Assembly (NCBI RefSeq): GCF_040939455.1
Contig: NC_134129.1
Location: forward strand, 19,914,001 to 19,978,000
Length of the DNA stretch: 64,000 bases
Source of the DNA: Microcebus murinus
Taxonomy: Eukaryota > Chordata > Mammalia > Primates > Cheirogaleidae
Direction of reading: 5' to 3'
The notes beneath the pieces are model-generated. The model did no database searches. It was not told where the DNA came from and saw only the letters and a list, made by a program, of their open reading frames with translations. Below are positions 1 to 13,465 of this stretch, in pieces; within the stretch, counting starts at the first letter, position 1, and each line of letters begins with the position of its first letter. A program made the translations under genes and the position numbers.

Positions 1-229
1 TTCTTTATCCTACTCCGAAACAATAAAATATTCTTATACTATTTTAATTTAAAACCTTCCCCATCATATTTATTTTTTATTGATTCCAGCATTTTAGTTC
101 TGGATTTTTTTTTTCTGTTTATATTAAGTAATTAAAACATTACTATTATTTTTCTATATAATCAATGTTTATTTAGATAAAACAACATGTGTATCACTGT
201 CTTTTTACAACATTCTTTCTTGCACCTGA
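1..229. other. AT-rich sequence, nothing recognised
   Basis: AT-rich sequence with poly-T runs. I see no coding frame, RNA gene or recognisable repeat. It may be the far end of the LINE-like stretch that follows. Confidence 0.5.
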
Positions 230-740
230 GACTTTCATTCTGGAATAATTTTGCCTTTTCTTGAAGTTTGTTCATTAGAAATTCCTTTAGTATTTAATAA
301 GTGGGCTGCTGGTAGGTAGAATGTGTTTTGCTTGTTTGAATTTGTGTTTATCTGAACATTCTCTTGAAAGGTAGTGTTCTTAGTATAGTATGTCATGGTA
401 TATAATTCTGGTTGACAGTTATTTTTACTCCTAGAACTTTGAAGTTAGTACTTTCCTCTCTTTGGGTTTCCATTTATGCTATTGAAAAGTACATCTATAG
501 GAAATTAATCTTTTCTCTATGGTTGTTATTATCTTCTGCCTTTTACTACAACTTCAAATTGAAAATAGTATTTTAATCATCTGAAAAATTCTCAGTCATT
601 ATATCTTCAAATGTTTCATTTTCCTTTTGTCTCTAGTATCTTCTCCTAAAGTTCTCGTGATTCATTTAGTAGAATTTCCATTTGTGTTACATGTTTTTTA
701 ATTACTCTTTCACATTAACTGTCTTTGTCTTTTGCTGCAT
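230..740. repeat. Old LINE-1 (L1M-like) fragment
   Basis: The order of phrases (a 'ttctggttgacagtt' block, then 'gaaaaattctcagtcattat' and 'cttcaaatgtttcattttcc') resembles a sequence common in old mammalian L1M elements. It is highly diverged and has no open frame. The Alu at 755 lies just beyond it. Family and strand are uncertain. Confidence 0.4.
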
Positions 741-754
741 AACCATTATTTATC

Positions 755-1089
755 TTTTTTTTTTTTTTTTTTTGAGACAGAGTCTCACTTTGTTGTCCAG
801 GCTAGAGTGAGTGCCGTGGCGTCAGCCTAGCTCACAGCAACCTCAAACTCCTGGGCTTGAGTGATCCTTCTGCCTCAGCCTCCCGAGTAGCTGGGACTAC
901 AGGCATGCGCCACCATGCCCGGCTAATTTTTTATATATATATCAGTTGGCCAATTAATTTCTTTCTATTTATAGTAGAGACGGGGTCTCGCTCTTGCTCA
1001 GGCTGGTTTTGAACTCCTGACCTTGAGCAATCCGCCCGCCTCGGCCTCCCAAGAGCTAGGATTACAGGCGTGAGCCACAGCGCCCGGCC
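755..1089 (-). mobile_element. Alu SINE, full-length, strepsirrhine type
   Basis: Reads in reverse as a two-armed Alu: a poly-T start (the 3' tail), gagacagagtctcac, then the arm linker with ttggccaattaatttc, and finally gtgagccacagcgcccggcc. A 9-bp target-site duplication, ttatctttt, flanks it at 750-758 and 1090-1098. The element is nearly intact and the RNA polymerase III box region is recognisable. The extended linker between arms distinguishes it from human AluS and AluY. Confidence 0.95.
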
Positions 1090-1194
1090 TTATCTTTTAA
1101 TTTAACTTTTTTTTTGTCCTCAAGATATATCAAAATCTACTGTTTAATCAATCCTTTATATTTTAAAAAATTAATAAACATTTTATATTTACAT

Positions 1195-1370
1195 AAATCC
1201 TCTTTTGTTCTTTAAATGTTTTATTATGGTATAATTTACATGCAGAAAAATTGACTTCTTTTATTGTACAGTTCTGTGAGTTTTGATAAATGATGTATTT
1301 ATGTAATCATCATGACAATCAAGATATAGAACAATTCCATTCCCTCCAAAATTCTCTGTATCGCTCTAGG
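1195..1370 (-). repeat. Old L1M 3'-region fragment
   Basis: Matches the remembered pattern of L1M 3' sequence read in reverse: ttattatggtataatttaca, then a 'gttttgataaatg' block and 'caatcaagatatagaac'. It is diverged and non-coding. Two similar fragments lie at 28,587-28,790 and 31,110-31,545. Confidence 0.5.
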
Positions 1371-4300
1371 CTTAGTTAAAACAAAGGGTGATTGCCAGTT
1401 CTATATTAAAGAGCCATTTCTTGTTTCATTTTTTCCTAACCTTGATTTGTTATATCCTGTACTTTTATATCCTCAGCTATCAACATAATGGTGGGAAGTT
1501 ATAATAGTTTATTCTAGGGACATTTAACACAACAGAACAAAAGGATGTCAATGGCATTATATTACTTTTAATCATAGTTTATTATAGTGAGTAGATTTAT
1601 ATGAAACTTCTGAATAGGAGGCTCAAGATCTTCAAGGGAGTAAAGTCTAGAAGTTCTTGTAAGTGTGGTAGTCGTTGTTAATGATTTCTACAATTGTTCA
1701 TCTTTAATGATAGGTAACCATTTTTAAAGGAGAAATGAAATAAAGAGAAGACATTCATGAGCTCTGAGATCTGTCTAGGCCCTAACACATAAACTTCATT
1801 TTTTTCTTCCTGTTAAATCTCCTATTCACTGAGGTTCATTTCAACCAGTTGTTGATGTGACTACATTTATTATCCCTTATTGTTTTTTAAATTATCACCA
1901 AGCTGGGAATAATCAATGACTTTGCATCAGGAGTTGGCAGCACAGGAGTTTGTTGACTCAAATGATGCTTCCAATAGTAGGAAGAGTAGGAAAACTAATT
2001 TTTTTTTTAAATGGAGACCTTCTATTTTACATAAACAATTCTGCTTCTTGTCCTGATTGAATGTTTTTTCATGTGATCAACAGATATTTATCGAGCATGT
2101 TGTCTGAGTCAGACATTTCAATCCTTGTGTCACCTAGAAAGATCTGTGTACCACTTACTGACCGTTCCTCATTTTTGCTTTATTCTTCTTGGGCTTAGTA
2201 AAAATAAAAAAGCTTTGATAGGGGAAAATGGATTCTTATGAATCTAGGGAAGTAGGTGTTCACTCGAGATGTTTATAGAGTCAAAATTCCTGTATCTGGT
2301 GGACGGCTGAGTGTTATGTGAAGTTTTATCAACATAACTCCATACATGTTACATTATTGATTTGTAACCTGAAGTTTTGTTTATCACACAGGTGAGATAT
2401 TGAAGCACAATGTTCTTTTTGCTAACAACATGCTAATTTAAAGAATTTGTGCTTTTTGTTTCTCTATTTAAGAAAATTTTAAAACATTTAAGAGTCCTTG
2501 TTGATAATGCTACTTGTGTAGGATTAGTTTGAATTGAGCGTTTAAAAACATACCACAATAGTTTATTTTTCTAGTTAGTGCATATGATAGTGTTTTTCCT
2601 TGTTGCAATCAGATTGCAAAGCTGATTATTCTTTTCTTCAATCCCTAAATAGAATATTTCAAAGAAGTTTTCATTTAAAAAGAGATGGCAATACAAAGAA
2701 TAATTTTCTCATAAAATACATGAGTATAATCTTTTTTTTTTTCTTATAGCGATTGTAATTAGATCCTCTGTGGACAGTGCTTTATGTTTATTATTATCTT
2801 ATATAACTAGCAGTACAAATCATGATTCGGAAACTACAAAAGAAGCTATATCTCTGATAAATATCAGACTTTTGGAGGGCTATAATTTATTCTATTTTAC
2901 TTATAAGTGGGCACACAAGTTTAATTTAAAATAATGCATTATTCTACACTTCTACAGGTCATTTTAGACAGCTCTAAATTTCCATTACTTATGAAAAATA
3001 GACAAGAGTCAGTTATTTTTTAAAAATCATATAAGGCAGTAAATTTTTATGTAAGGCAAAAGGAACCACAATGGTTGTTTTATCTTAAGATTTTTGTGAA
3101 AATACCTCGGAGTTTCAGCATGTGAGAATGTTGCTACATGAAAAAAGACTTGGTAGGTGGGCATCAAAAACATAACGGCATGTACATGATCTAAAGAGAA
3201 ATAGGAAGAGTGTTCCTTTGAAAAATGAGGCAGAGAGGACACTTGCAAACAGATAAGAATTTATATATGTCTTTTAGCAGTGGTTCTTTTATGCTTTTTT
3301 GCAAATTTGTAAAAAACAGAAAAGTATGTATTAGCTTCTATAACTGGGATAAATGATACCTAAGTAATGTTCTTAAAAGTAAATTTTAGCAATATTTATG
3401 TTTCTAACCTAGTTACATGGGAATTTTTAAAGAGGCTTAGAATAATAAGTAAATTAGTTAGATTTTATTGCCAATGAATTTGGAATTTTTTTTACAATTG
3501 TTTATATTTTGCCATGTTTTCACCTTTGTAGATTATCCATTTATAGGATGTGAATGGGTTGTTTTAAAGTTTTGTTCATTCATTCGTTATTTTATTTATT
3601 ATCATTTAACAAGTATTTCACGTGTAATTTCTATGCTATGTTCTGTTGTTCTTCATCTAGTGAGGATTATTCAGACCAGAAATGTTGTCACCTATTTTTA
3701 AGATGGTAGCATTTTTGTCACTTGGATACAGAGCCAGTGGGCGTGAACTTTAAACTGACAGCTATCCTCAATACTTTTTAAAAAGTTCAGTCAGTTGAGG
3801 GGGTGTGTTTCATATTGAGATTGTCAAGATAACTACCAGGAAGGAAGTTTTAGGGATGTTCTCTGGGGAGCTATTTTTTATTGTTTCTGGGGAGCTGTCA
3901 GCTCTTCCCCTGAGGAGGTTTTAATATTATTTATACCTCATTGCTGCTAAAACAAAAAATGTAGACAAAGTCAGTGGTGGAGGGGGGGATGCTTTTTCTT
4001 CCCTTCCCCCCAATTCATCTTAGTTTATTTTATTATACAATAAATAAAGGGGTGGGATTAGGTTATTAGTGTGGAGGAGCTCAGTGAGGAAAAACCAGAG
4101 ACCTTGCTATTTCCCTGCAGAAATCTGGATCTGTTCTAGGTGGTGTGTGTAACTGAACCTCAACCTCTTCTAATTCCAAAGCATAAGAAGCCTGATAGAC
4201 CGCTTATGTGAAAGGAAGGTGTCTTCAGCCTCAGAAGAACTGGAAAGACTACTATAAATCCCCATCTGAGCACAGAGAGAAAAAGAAAATCTTTAGATCT

Positions 4301-6691
4301 TTAGATCGATCCAGTGTTCTTTATTTATTCCTGCAGCATCCTCTCGTGGCATATATTTTCCATTATAACTCTCATTCTGCACTTGTTCTTTTGAGTCCTG
4401 ACAAACTCCGCATCAGACACTATGATGCTTGTGGGGGTAAAGAGACAACTAAGCTGATTCCTGACTCCGGTGAGTTCATGGTCTAATGGCAGGCTCAAAA
4501 GTGGGCACACAAACTGTAATATGTACAATGAAAAAAGGTATTAAATCTACTGTGTGCTTTAAAAGCAAGGGCCGGCCTCTAATTATAAGAGGTCAAAATT
4601 TCCACGGAGACTCCTAAACGTCTGCTACATGGAATTACTCACGGGTGTTAGAAAGGCTTCACACCAGTGTTGTGTTCAAGGAAGTCTCAAATTCACTTGG
4701 GAAAAGTGGACATTTCCAATGTTTTACATATGTAAGACAAACTTATTCCCATGGACTACAAAGAATCTAAGTATCGTAATCTCTATTCTGGATCTTGGAA
4801 AGCTTTGCCTTAGGAGAATACGATATATAGTGTTCTACTTATAAATAATTAATAATCACAGTCTCTACTCAAGATGCCCCTATGGTATAGCCATAGGGAA
4901 ATTATTTTTCAAAGATGTTATAAAGTACAAGGTAGTAGTAAATTAGTGTTTGCCTTAAGAATGGAACATATGCACGTATATTATATTTCATTGATTCTGA
5001 TGCTATTTAATTAATAGTTTACCAGAAAAAACGATGTCATAACTCTTCGTCAACTGTAGGTGTCTATTTAAATGTGAAAACTATGCATCTTAGACATAGG
5101 GAACCACGTTATGTTTTAAAAAACGGTGATATTTTTGCATTAAAAAAGTCCAAAATGTAATTTAATTTGCAAAGTACATCAAAATTTTAGATGGCTGTTT
5201 TATTTTTACATTTGTTATAAATACTATTCCAGTCCATTTTGATTTAATTTGTTCCGTTTATTGGGCTTATCTATTTTTATGGCATGCCTTTTTCTTTCCT
5301 ATTTTAAATCTTTTTTTTTTTTTCAACTTAGTACTTTGCATTGGTGGCATGTTTTATGTATGTTAGTGTCTTAATCACTGAAGGTTTTATGTGGATTTTT
5401 ATAATATCAATCCAGTACTTGGCACATAGATATGCCAAGGATATATGTGAAAGCACTCTGCTTCTGTGGCATTAAATATACTCTTTAAAATATGGAGTAT
5501 TAATAAGGAAAATTTATTATATAATATGTCTTCACTGATAGAAAATGGAAAGGGACCATTTTCTATTTTCTAAAGTAGTATTTCAGATTATATCTCAGAT
5601 AACATGGACTCTGAGACCCTGAGGATAGAATAATCTTTGGGCTGTTGTTTTCCTTGAAGTTTATCAGAGGTAGTTTGTATCTCTTGATTTTAGGTTGTCA
5701 CTCTGGGAAATATTCAAGAATACTTTTTCAGAAAATCACAGAAACTAAAGATTATAAAAAAGAAACAAATGCTCATCCAGCTTGTCTGCATGAATTGTCT
5801 TTGCTAGAATTCAGGGAACAAATATTAGTGGAGCCCTCATGATACCATTCCTTCATCTCTGTGCTATCAGGGGAATAGGGTAATCTCGTGATTTTTACTA
5901 AAGGTCAGCAAAATAGTCTACAGATCATATTGATGTCTGAGATATTCTTATTTTTTTATGAAAAATCAGAACTGATTTGTAAATTATAATGTTATATAAG
6001 CCATTAATATATTAAAATGTCAATTTAAAACATATTTTGGTAACATTGTAAATGACTATTGGATCCCCATTTCCTCTCACAAATGTCTAATTAACCCACA
6101 TGATACTGTTATTATGATACTATTGAAACTGACACTTTGTATCTCATTAATTTTATGGGAAAGTCATTTCCAAGGTCAATCACAAGTCTTCTGTGGGGGG
6201 CAGGGACTGAATTCCCATAGCCTTTTCTTATATTGGCTATTGTGGCTAGAAGGGAATTCAGCGTGTTTAGGATGGAAAGAAAGAGAATTTGGGCTTAGCC
6301 TCAAGATCAGAAAAGTGAGGGAAAGCTTATCTCTTTCTTGCCCAGCAGAGGAAATTTTAAAATCTTTCACGTAGTTATGTCTAGATTTCAAAAAATGCAT
6401 TTGTGATCTCTCATTGCACTGTGCTGCCATTTCTTAACAGAATACTAGCATTCCTTGTTCTGCTGCAAAATTGCTTTAAGTACAAATATGAACAGATAAG
6501 AATTGGAAATATTTAAACCAAGGAAAACCATTATTAATGGCCAGGCAATTAAGGGGAATTGGGTAGAGTACTTTCAAGTATCCTGGCACTTAGAATTTTT
6601 AATTTATCTACCAAATGATTAGGCTAACTATTTTACAAAGGGAGAAACTATTAAAAGCGAATTAATGTTTAAGGAATTGGCAATGTCGCAT
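1371..6691. other. Unique AT-rich non-coding stretch
   Basis: About 5.3 kb with no gene. Short frames such as 4208-4486 (92 codons) show no known domain and no exon-like context. Weak L2 or MIR-like traces occur near 3,570-3,660 and 4,390-4,620. The rest is unrecognised. Confidence 0.5.
4390..4620 (-). repeat. Possible L2 LINE 3'-end fragment
   Basis: The run 'gattcctgactcc ... gagttcatggtctaatgg ... gggcacacaaactgtaat' resembles the reversed L2 3' end (the ctcatggagctcacagtctag-type phrase). It is very diverged, so the call is weak. Confidence 0.3.
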
Positions 6692-7021
6692 ATCGACGGG
6701 ATCTGAATGTGTCCCACCCAAATCCACGTGCCGGAAACTTGATCCCCGGTGCTGGAGATCTGGGAGCCTTTTCGGAGATGTTTAGGTCACGAAGGCTCTG
6801 CTCTGATGAATAGATTCATGCATGCTGCTATGAAAAGGGCTTGGGGGAGTGAATTCATCACTTCTGCCATCTGACATGCGAAGACACGGCAGAAAGTTCC
6901 CACAAGATGCTGGCACCTTGATCTTGGAGTTCCCAGTTTCCAGTACTGTGAGACATAAATTTCTGTTCTTTCTGAATTATCCTGTCTGTGTGATTCTATT
7001 ATAGCAGCATGGTCTGACACA
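6692..7021 (+). mobile_element. MaLR solo LTR (MST/MLT1-like)
   Basis: The order of motifs is that of mammalian apparent LTR-retrotransposon LTRs: 'gaatgtgtcccacccaaat', 'ggaaacttgatcccc', 'gttcccagtttccagtactg', the polyadenylation-like 'gagacataaatttctgttc', and 'tatagcagcatggtctgaca' at the 3' end. It stands alone with no internal region nearby, so it is a solo LTR formed by recombination. It has no coding capacity. Confidence 0.85.
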
Positions 7022-9925
7022 CATCAAAGTAAATGGTGGATACTACTTAGGTCAAAATGTAATGAAATATGCATACACTCAGGTACAAATAAAATACAGG
7101 TTTATTTGAAATATTTAAAATTTTTAAGTTTTTTCTTAGCTTTCCTTCTCTTTCCCAGAAATAGTCAGTCAAATGATAAGGACAACTTCAAAGCATACCA
7201 GGAGTGCTCACTTGGGGCTCACATTTAAGAACTGTTGAGCCCAGGGCCAAACCAAACATTGCCAACATCTTAGTTCTGGAAGGCTCCGTCACCAGATGTG
7301 TTAACAGCCCTCTAGTTTTTCTGTTTCTGGGAGCCTTTTATTTGCTCTTGACTTACAGCATTTTGTCTTACCTGTTCCCCAGTTGTTTGGTATTTTGACT
7401 GCGTTCTCCTCGTCCTTAAGATTCAACCGATGGGCTTCAGGACTTTACCAGAGGAAAGTGGAACTTTAGACGTGAAGGGTGCTGGTTTCTCACTCCGCTT
7501 TTAACAAATCAGCTCCGCTTTCCTCTGTCCTGTGTACTGGGCTCCACATAATATTAAATTAAGAAAGCAAGCCCAGCCTCTAAAGATGTAAGTTTGAAAA
7601 CCGTACACAACATGAACAGCTAGGGTGTTATAAGAGAGGCAGCCTTCTTCCATTCTGCTGAAGATGGTCTTGGGTGAGGATCCAGGTAAAACCTTCGGGG
7701 ACAAGTTGTGAAGAAAATCAGGCTTCATCAGGAAATTTTATTTCGACATTCACGAATAGGCACTCTATGTCAAAGTGAGCCAGTGCTTTTGTAAATCAAA
7801 CCCAGATAATCTCACCAGCTGGTATGGTGCTGCAGGGTGATAAGGGAATGGTTTTGAACTTGATGAGAAAAAGAATAGATATTCTTTAAAAAAAATATTT
7901 TTTATTACAATAAGAAAATGTGGTTTTGATTTATGAAAGCGTTGGCCAGAATGTTCTCTTATATGCTGATCTAAAGAATGCTTTGATGGCTCCTAGGTAC
8001 CAGTGGGCAAATGAGACTTAGGAAATTGCCTCAGTTTCTCCATGGCAGACTGGCTTCCATTTTTTCCTGCATTACCACAGGAACTGGGATCCAGATACTC
8101 TAAGAGGAGGGATGTCCTGAAATTAGTAACATTATTACTATTTCCCTTTTGTATATTTATATAGAACTTGCATATGTCAAACCATTCCTATGATTTAGCT
8201 CCACAATACCACGACATCAGTTATAATTTTGTGTTGGTTGGTTTTGTTAAACCCTTGCCAACAATGAGCATCACGCTTTTCCTAGCCTTTGTAAATTTTT
8301 AAGCGGAAGAGCATTTAAATTTTTACTGTTAGAGATGTTAAATCTTTGTGTTAATAAAACAAAATTTCCAAGAAGACTATTAAGCAAATGAATGAATGGA
8401 TTTTTTTCACTCTCAATGCAATAATTCTTTTCACATTTATGATAAAGAATTCTCCTTTTGGTTGGCTTTCCACAGACTATTTGGCAATGTTTTCATGCTT
8501 GACCTTCCCTAACTCCAAAATGCTAAGATGATTTTCAAGTAGCTATGCTCCAGTATTTTTAACAGCTTGTTCTATTTTTGGCCAGTGTTAAAAAAGTTCT
8601 TGGAGTTTTTTATTTCCTTTATGTCATCAAACAATTGATTAAAATACTATCAACTAACCTATCTTGCCAGATTCCTAGAAAAAAAAATCAAAGACTGGAA
8701 ACCCAGCCTATGAAATAGTAAATATAATTTGTTTTTCTCTGACATTTTCTTATACAAATTCAATTTCTTTATGTCCTCTGTGTGCTGTTTCTGAGAATTA
8801 CACCTTTACTACTTCTGGGCTTGAATCTGTAGCTACTTACAATTGCTTGCCCAGATCCAACATAAATCAAAATGTGGAACCGAGTTCAGAATCTTGGCAG
8901 CAGCTAAGTTTAAAATTCTCTGGTAAGTATGAGAGATTAAAAAGTCTTGTTTTAAATTTGAGCAAGTTGAGTGTTTCTTTTTGGAAACAATTTGAGTTCA
9001 GTATTTTGGTTGATTATATTTGATAACTGACTGAAAAGGAAAAGGTCATCAACTAAGAAGAAAAAAGAAACCACTTAAAATAGTTTTCAAAAGAAAACTA
9101 CATGTTATATGCATGGAAAAATATCAAATTGAAAAAATTGAGGTGTTACTTTCCATAATAATCCTGTGCTTATATAAGATTTCCATCTGTTCAGATTCTG
9201 TTTTTTTTTTTTTTTTGTAACTAGCTGAATATTTATTTATATTTTATTGGGGTATTTTTATCAACATCTCTTAATGATCTACAACAATTATGTGTAAGCC
9301 CTTATCTACAACAAATCTTATAGAGATTTATTTATAAGGAGGTTTGAAAAGAACTTCAAACAACCATAGAAGAAGCAGAAAAACATCTCCCAAAGTCCCT
9401 ATGTAAACATACAGCAGAAATTAGTTGAACCACTTTAGAATTCGAAATTATAATTAAAACAACTTTTAGGGGAATTACTGGTATTTTTGAGATAGAATTT
9501 AATCCTATAAGAACTCCTGTAATGATTAGGAAAATATAGGCCCTTTCAAGGTGAGGAATTATTAATGAAGACTAAATCTTACTTGATACTTCCTGGACTC
9601 TTTTTCCCCTCAATATACTTAGTTCTTAACTAGTCATTAAAGAGAAAAAATACATCACCATCTAATTATATTTTAATAATGGATAAGTAGGATCTGTCTT
9701 GTTCTAAGAACAACTTTACCAACTTTGCATTTAAGTTTTCTTATACTTTTTTCTATGATTACTTGTGCTTAGGTAATTGTATTACTATATTGTGGTAATT
9801 TATTGCTAATGAGGTACAATATCCCATATAACATTAATATCATATTAATAATATATATTTTATAATACAATCATATAATAATATTATGTGAATAATGAAT
9901 TAAATTATGTTAATATAAAACACTT
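7022..9925. other. Unique AT-rich non-coding stretch
   Basis: No gene, RNA or clear repeat seen in 2.9 kb. There is a poly-T run near 9,202-9,217. Short frames such as 7204-7398 and 7501-7728 have no recognisable product. Confidence 0.5.
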
Positions 9926-10060
9926 GGCAATTTAGAAAGCATTTCACATGCATCAATTTGCTTAAAGCTCACAACTGTCCTATGAGATAGACAGTATCTC
10001 TATTTTAGAGATGAGAATCCTGAAGATATTTGAATAAATAAGACTAAAATCAATAAATAA
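9926..10060 (-). repeat. MIR SINE fragment
   Basis: Reversed MIR core: 'caatttgcttaaagctcaca', 'actgtcctatgagatagaca', 'ctattttagagatgagaatc'. It is old and diverged, with no visible target-site duplication. Confidence 0.65.
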
Positions 10061-11939
10061 GACTAAAATTCAAATTATAGATTTTTAGACTACATCCTTT
10101 TAAAATTATGGTTATTATCTTTGTAGAAAAATGTATATATACTCATTAGAAAAATTCAAACAAGACTCAAAATCTGACCTTCTCTGACATATGTTCCATA
10201 AATACAACTCCCAGTATAAATGCATAAAGAAAGAGAAAAATTTAGTCAGAGGAATGATTTTTGAAAATGGGATGATACATTTTCATGTAAAGATAGAAAA
10301 CATTGATTTAATTTTTACTTTAGTATAACTGAAATAGAAGGAGCAGAAGTAAAATTGAAGGCATCATTGACCTTAAAATGAATGTTTCTTCATGAAAAGA
10401 AAAAGTTACCTATAAATTTAAGAAAATGACTATGACTATAGAGAATTGGCATCAATATGTTTTTGACTGTTTCTATTATTGCAGAGTGTCCACTGCTTCT
10501 CTGCTGGAAAGAGGAGAAAATTATTACTTTACCGAACTCGCAGTTGCTTAATTTCTGTATTTAAATGGGGTTGGTGCTCACCATTATATATTTTTTTATT
10601 TATCACTATCTTTCCATTGTTGAGCTATTCTGATTAATTTCCTGATTGGCTCAATTTCATTGTCAATTTGCATGTATGTATGTTGCTAAAGAAAAGCTTC
10701 CATGTGCTGATTACCTATCTTTTGTGTAGTTGCCAGTGTGTCTCCGTTGATTGTAGAAGGAACTCTTGGATGAGTATACAATTCTGGATTTATATTTTCA
10801 CATTAGAACTGTACAGTCATTTCTCAACTATGTTCTGGTCCTAATTATGTACGAGTAGTAAGTGCCTCTTACGTAGACATGGATTAGAAATCCTTCCCCA
10901 ATATGCTAACATTTTCCTTTTTAGCACATGAGCTTGAACATACTAAAGACATTTGGCCTGGAAAAAACTTGGGAGATCTATAATAACTATTTAACTGAAG
11001 GGCTGGAAGCAAGAAGGCAACTCCTCATTCTCCTGTTTAACCTAGTCCAGACACACCCACCCCCACCTTTCCTGTGCTTTCATAGTATTCTGTGCTTCCT
11101 CTTATCATAATATTTATGTGGTGGTTTTATAATCATCTGCATACAGGTGCAGATTGTGAATTCCTTGAATGAACACAAAAACATAGTAAAAGCATCCAAT
11201 AAATGTGTCTTTCATTTGAAGGGATTAGTTTTATCTTCTATTGATTTGTAGTGGCTGCCAGGAACACCGTTGAGTGTGATTAGGAAGCCTGCTGGATCAG
11301 CAAGAAAAGGATACAGACATCAATTAGTAATGTCTGCTGTGAGCTGAAGAATTAAAAGTGGTGCCAAAAGTGACAAATGCTGTTTGTCCTAGATTAGACA
11401 CTATTTATTTACCACAGATGGGCAGAATCGGGACTATTAGATAAACACCCAAGGAGGTAGACTTTGGCTCAACATGAGGAAGAGTGCTTTCATGAGTGGA
11501 TAGGTTTAAAACTTGAGTTTGGTGCTAGAGTCAGTGGGGTAGGTGAGTTTCCTTTTTCTGGGATTTTTGGCACACACGTGAGCCAAATATTTGAGAAATG
11601 ATAAACATTATAAACACTTCCAGATCCATGACTCTAAGCTTGGAGGAAGTAATTTATCAACATGCCCCAAGATATGGTTAAGGAATTAATTTTAAAGCAG
11701 AGAAACACTATTAGGTTTTTGAAAATAATTTCTAAATTTTCAATTTTCATGAGCTTATGCATGTTGAAATAGTTTAAATCTGTAGAATATTTAAATATTA
11801 GAGAGTAAATAAATACTCTTTGCATTATATGCTTAAAAATGCTTTGAAACTATATTAAACAAATCTCCCCTAACTTAGTAAATAATACTACCATCTACCA
11901 GGTTGCTTAAGCTAAGAACCCAGTAGTTACATTAATTTC
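10061..11939. other. Unique non-coding stretch
   Basis: No gene or clear repeat recognised. A possible L2 3'-end trace lies at 11,150-11,210 (gtgaattccttgaatgaaca, then caataaatgtgtc), but it is too weak to list separately. Confidence 0.45.
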
Positions 11940-12215
11940 TTTCTCTTTCTATCAGTGAGTCAGTCAAGTCCTGTGGTCTCTACCTTAATCCTGAATCTGC
12001 CCTCTGTATCCACTCTCATCGTCATCTTTCTCTGGTTCATTGCAGTGCCTCCTATTTGATCCTTCTCTTATTACCCTCACCCCTATACCATGCATTTTCC
12101 TTCCAGGAGCAAAGTTATCTGTCTTAAAACACAGATCAGATCATGTCACTTCTCTATGTAAAGTACTCCAATAGTTTCCTATCCCAGTAGCATAAAATCC
12201 AAACTCTTACTTTAA
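11940..12215 (+). repeat. L2 LINE fragment
   Basis: Contains the characteristic L2 3' coding phrase in diverged form: 'cagatcagatcatgtcactt', then 'gtactccaatagtttcctat', then 'cataaaatccaaactcttac'. It carries no open frame. Confidence 0.75.
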
Positions 12216-12454
12216 AAAAAATTTTTTTTCATGTTTCTTCTGTTTATTGAGCATTTTGATCTGCTACCCTGCATTAGGCAGGTTTTTAAAATCATACTGT
12301 GAGCCATGTATATGACAGATAGTGACCTTTTATCTGCTATAGAAGTTATATATATATATTTTTTTCCAATCTACTAGTTCCTATTGTATTTTTTAAAATT
12401 TATGATATCATTTATCATATACAAACGTTTTTCATTTAGTCACATATTTCTAAC

Positions 12455-12578
12455 TTTTTTTTAAAATTTCAGAATATTATGGGGTAACAAATGTGTTGGT
12501 TACATGGATTGCTTTTGTACTTCTTGAGTCAAAGTTTTAAGTAAGCCCATCACCCAGATAGTGTACGCCCAGATAGCT
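12455..12578 (-). mobile_element. L1 3'-end fragment, older strepsirrhine type
   Basis: A T-run is followed by 'cagaatattatggggtaaca', 'gttggttacatggattgc', 'gagtcaaagttttaag' and 'cccatcacccagatagtgt'. This is a diverged relative of the L1 tails at 17,247-17,852 and 63,334-63,472. It is heavily 5'-truncated. Confidence 0.7.
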
Positions 12579-12734
12579 TACCTAAAAGCTCTGAAAGAAT
12601 CTCTCACTGGCCTTTTTCTCTGATATGACTTCTCTTCCTTCATCTACATGCCCATATACACAGAACTTTTTATGCGTTAGACCATTGCATTTGTATAATT
12701 GAGAAGCAAAGCAGTAATGTTGGAAATGGTGAAA

Positions 12735-13465
12735 AGGACTCAATTATGGATGCATTTTGAAGGTAGAGCCAACAGCAATTGCTGACAGATATTGTAACAG
12801 AGAGCATTTAAAGAGTACTCCAAAGTTTTTGGCCCGAGCACGTGTAAGAGTTGGCATCAATTAAAATGAGAAACACTAAGATTTGGAAGAGAAGATAAGG
12901 AATTCAATTTCAGAAGTGTTGGATTTGAGATGTCTAAGAGTCAGATATATGAGCGTAGAGTTAAGAAGTCTGAACTTAGATAAAATTTTGCAAGTTGTTG
13001 GAATATACTTGACATTAGAAGTTATGAGACTTCCTACATTTACCAATGGAGTGAATCTGGACAAAAATGAGAAGAGGCTAACAATTAGGCTAGACAGCAC
13101 TAGAGGATTAAGAGATTTTTGGACAAAGAGCAGAATCTACAAAGGAGCCTGAGAAGAAGTGACCTGTGAGATGACAGAAAGCCAGGAGAATGTGGTATTC
13201 AAATCTAGAAAAAAATCATGGAACAAGGAATGGGAAAGATTAACTGTGTCAAATTGTACTAACAAGTCAAACCAGATGAGGACTGAGAAAGGACCATTGG
13301 ACTTGGCAGCAGGGAAATCCCTGTTGATCTTGACAACAGCGATTGTGGTGGAGTGGTGGAGGTGAAGGTTTGAGTGGGTTTAAGAGAGATAGGAGGAGAG
13401 GAATTGGAAACAGAAAATATAAACATCTCTTTCAAGGAATTTTGTTGAACAGGTAAAGAAATGAT
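12735..13465 (-). repeat. L2 LINE internal (RT region) fragment
   Basis: In reverse this matches the L2 ORF2 region that encodes the 'YADD' part of reverse transcriptase and downstream sequence. Visible pieces are 'ggtagagccaacagcaattg', 'actccaaagtttttggccc', 'gatttgagatgtctaagag', 'gaggactgagaaaggaccat' and 'gaggagaggaattggaaac'. The forward frames 12883-13152 and 13159-13365 are chance readings of the non-coding strand. It is an old copy with many stops. Confidence 0.75.
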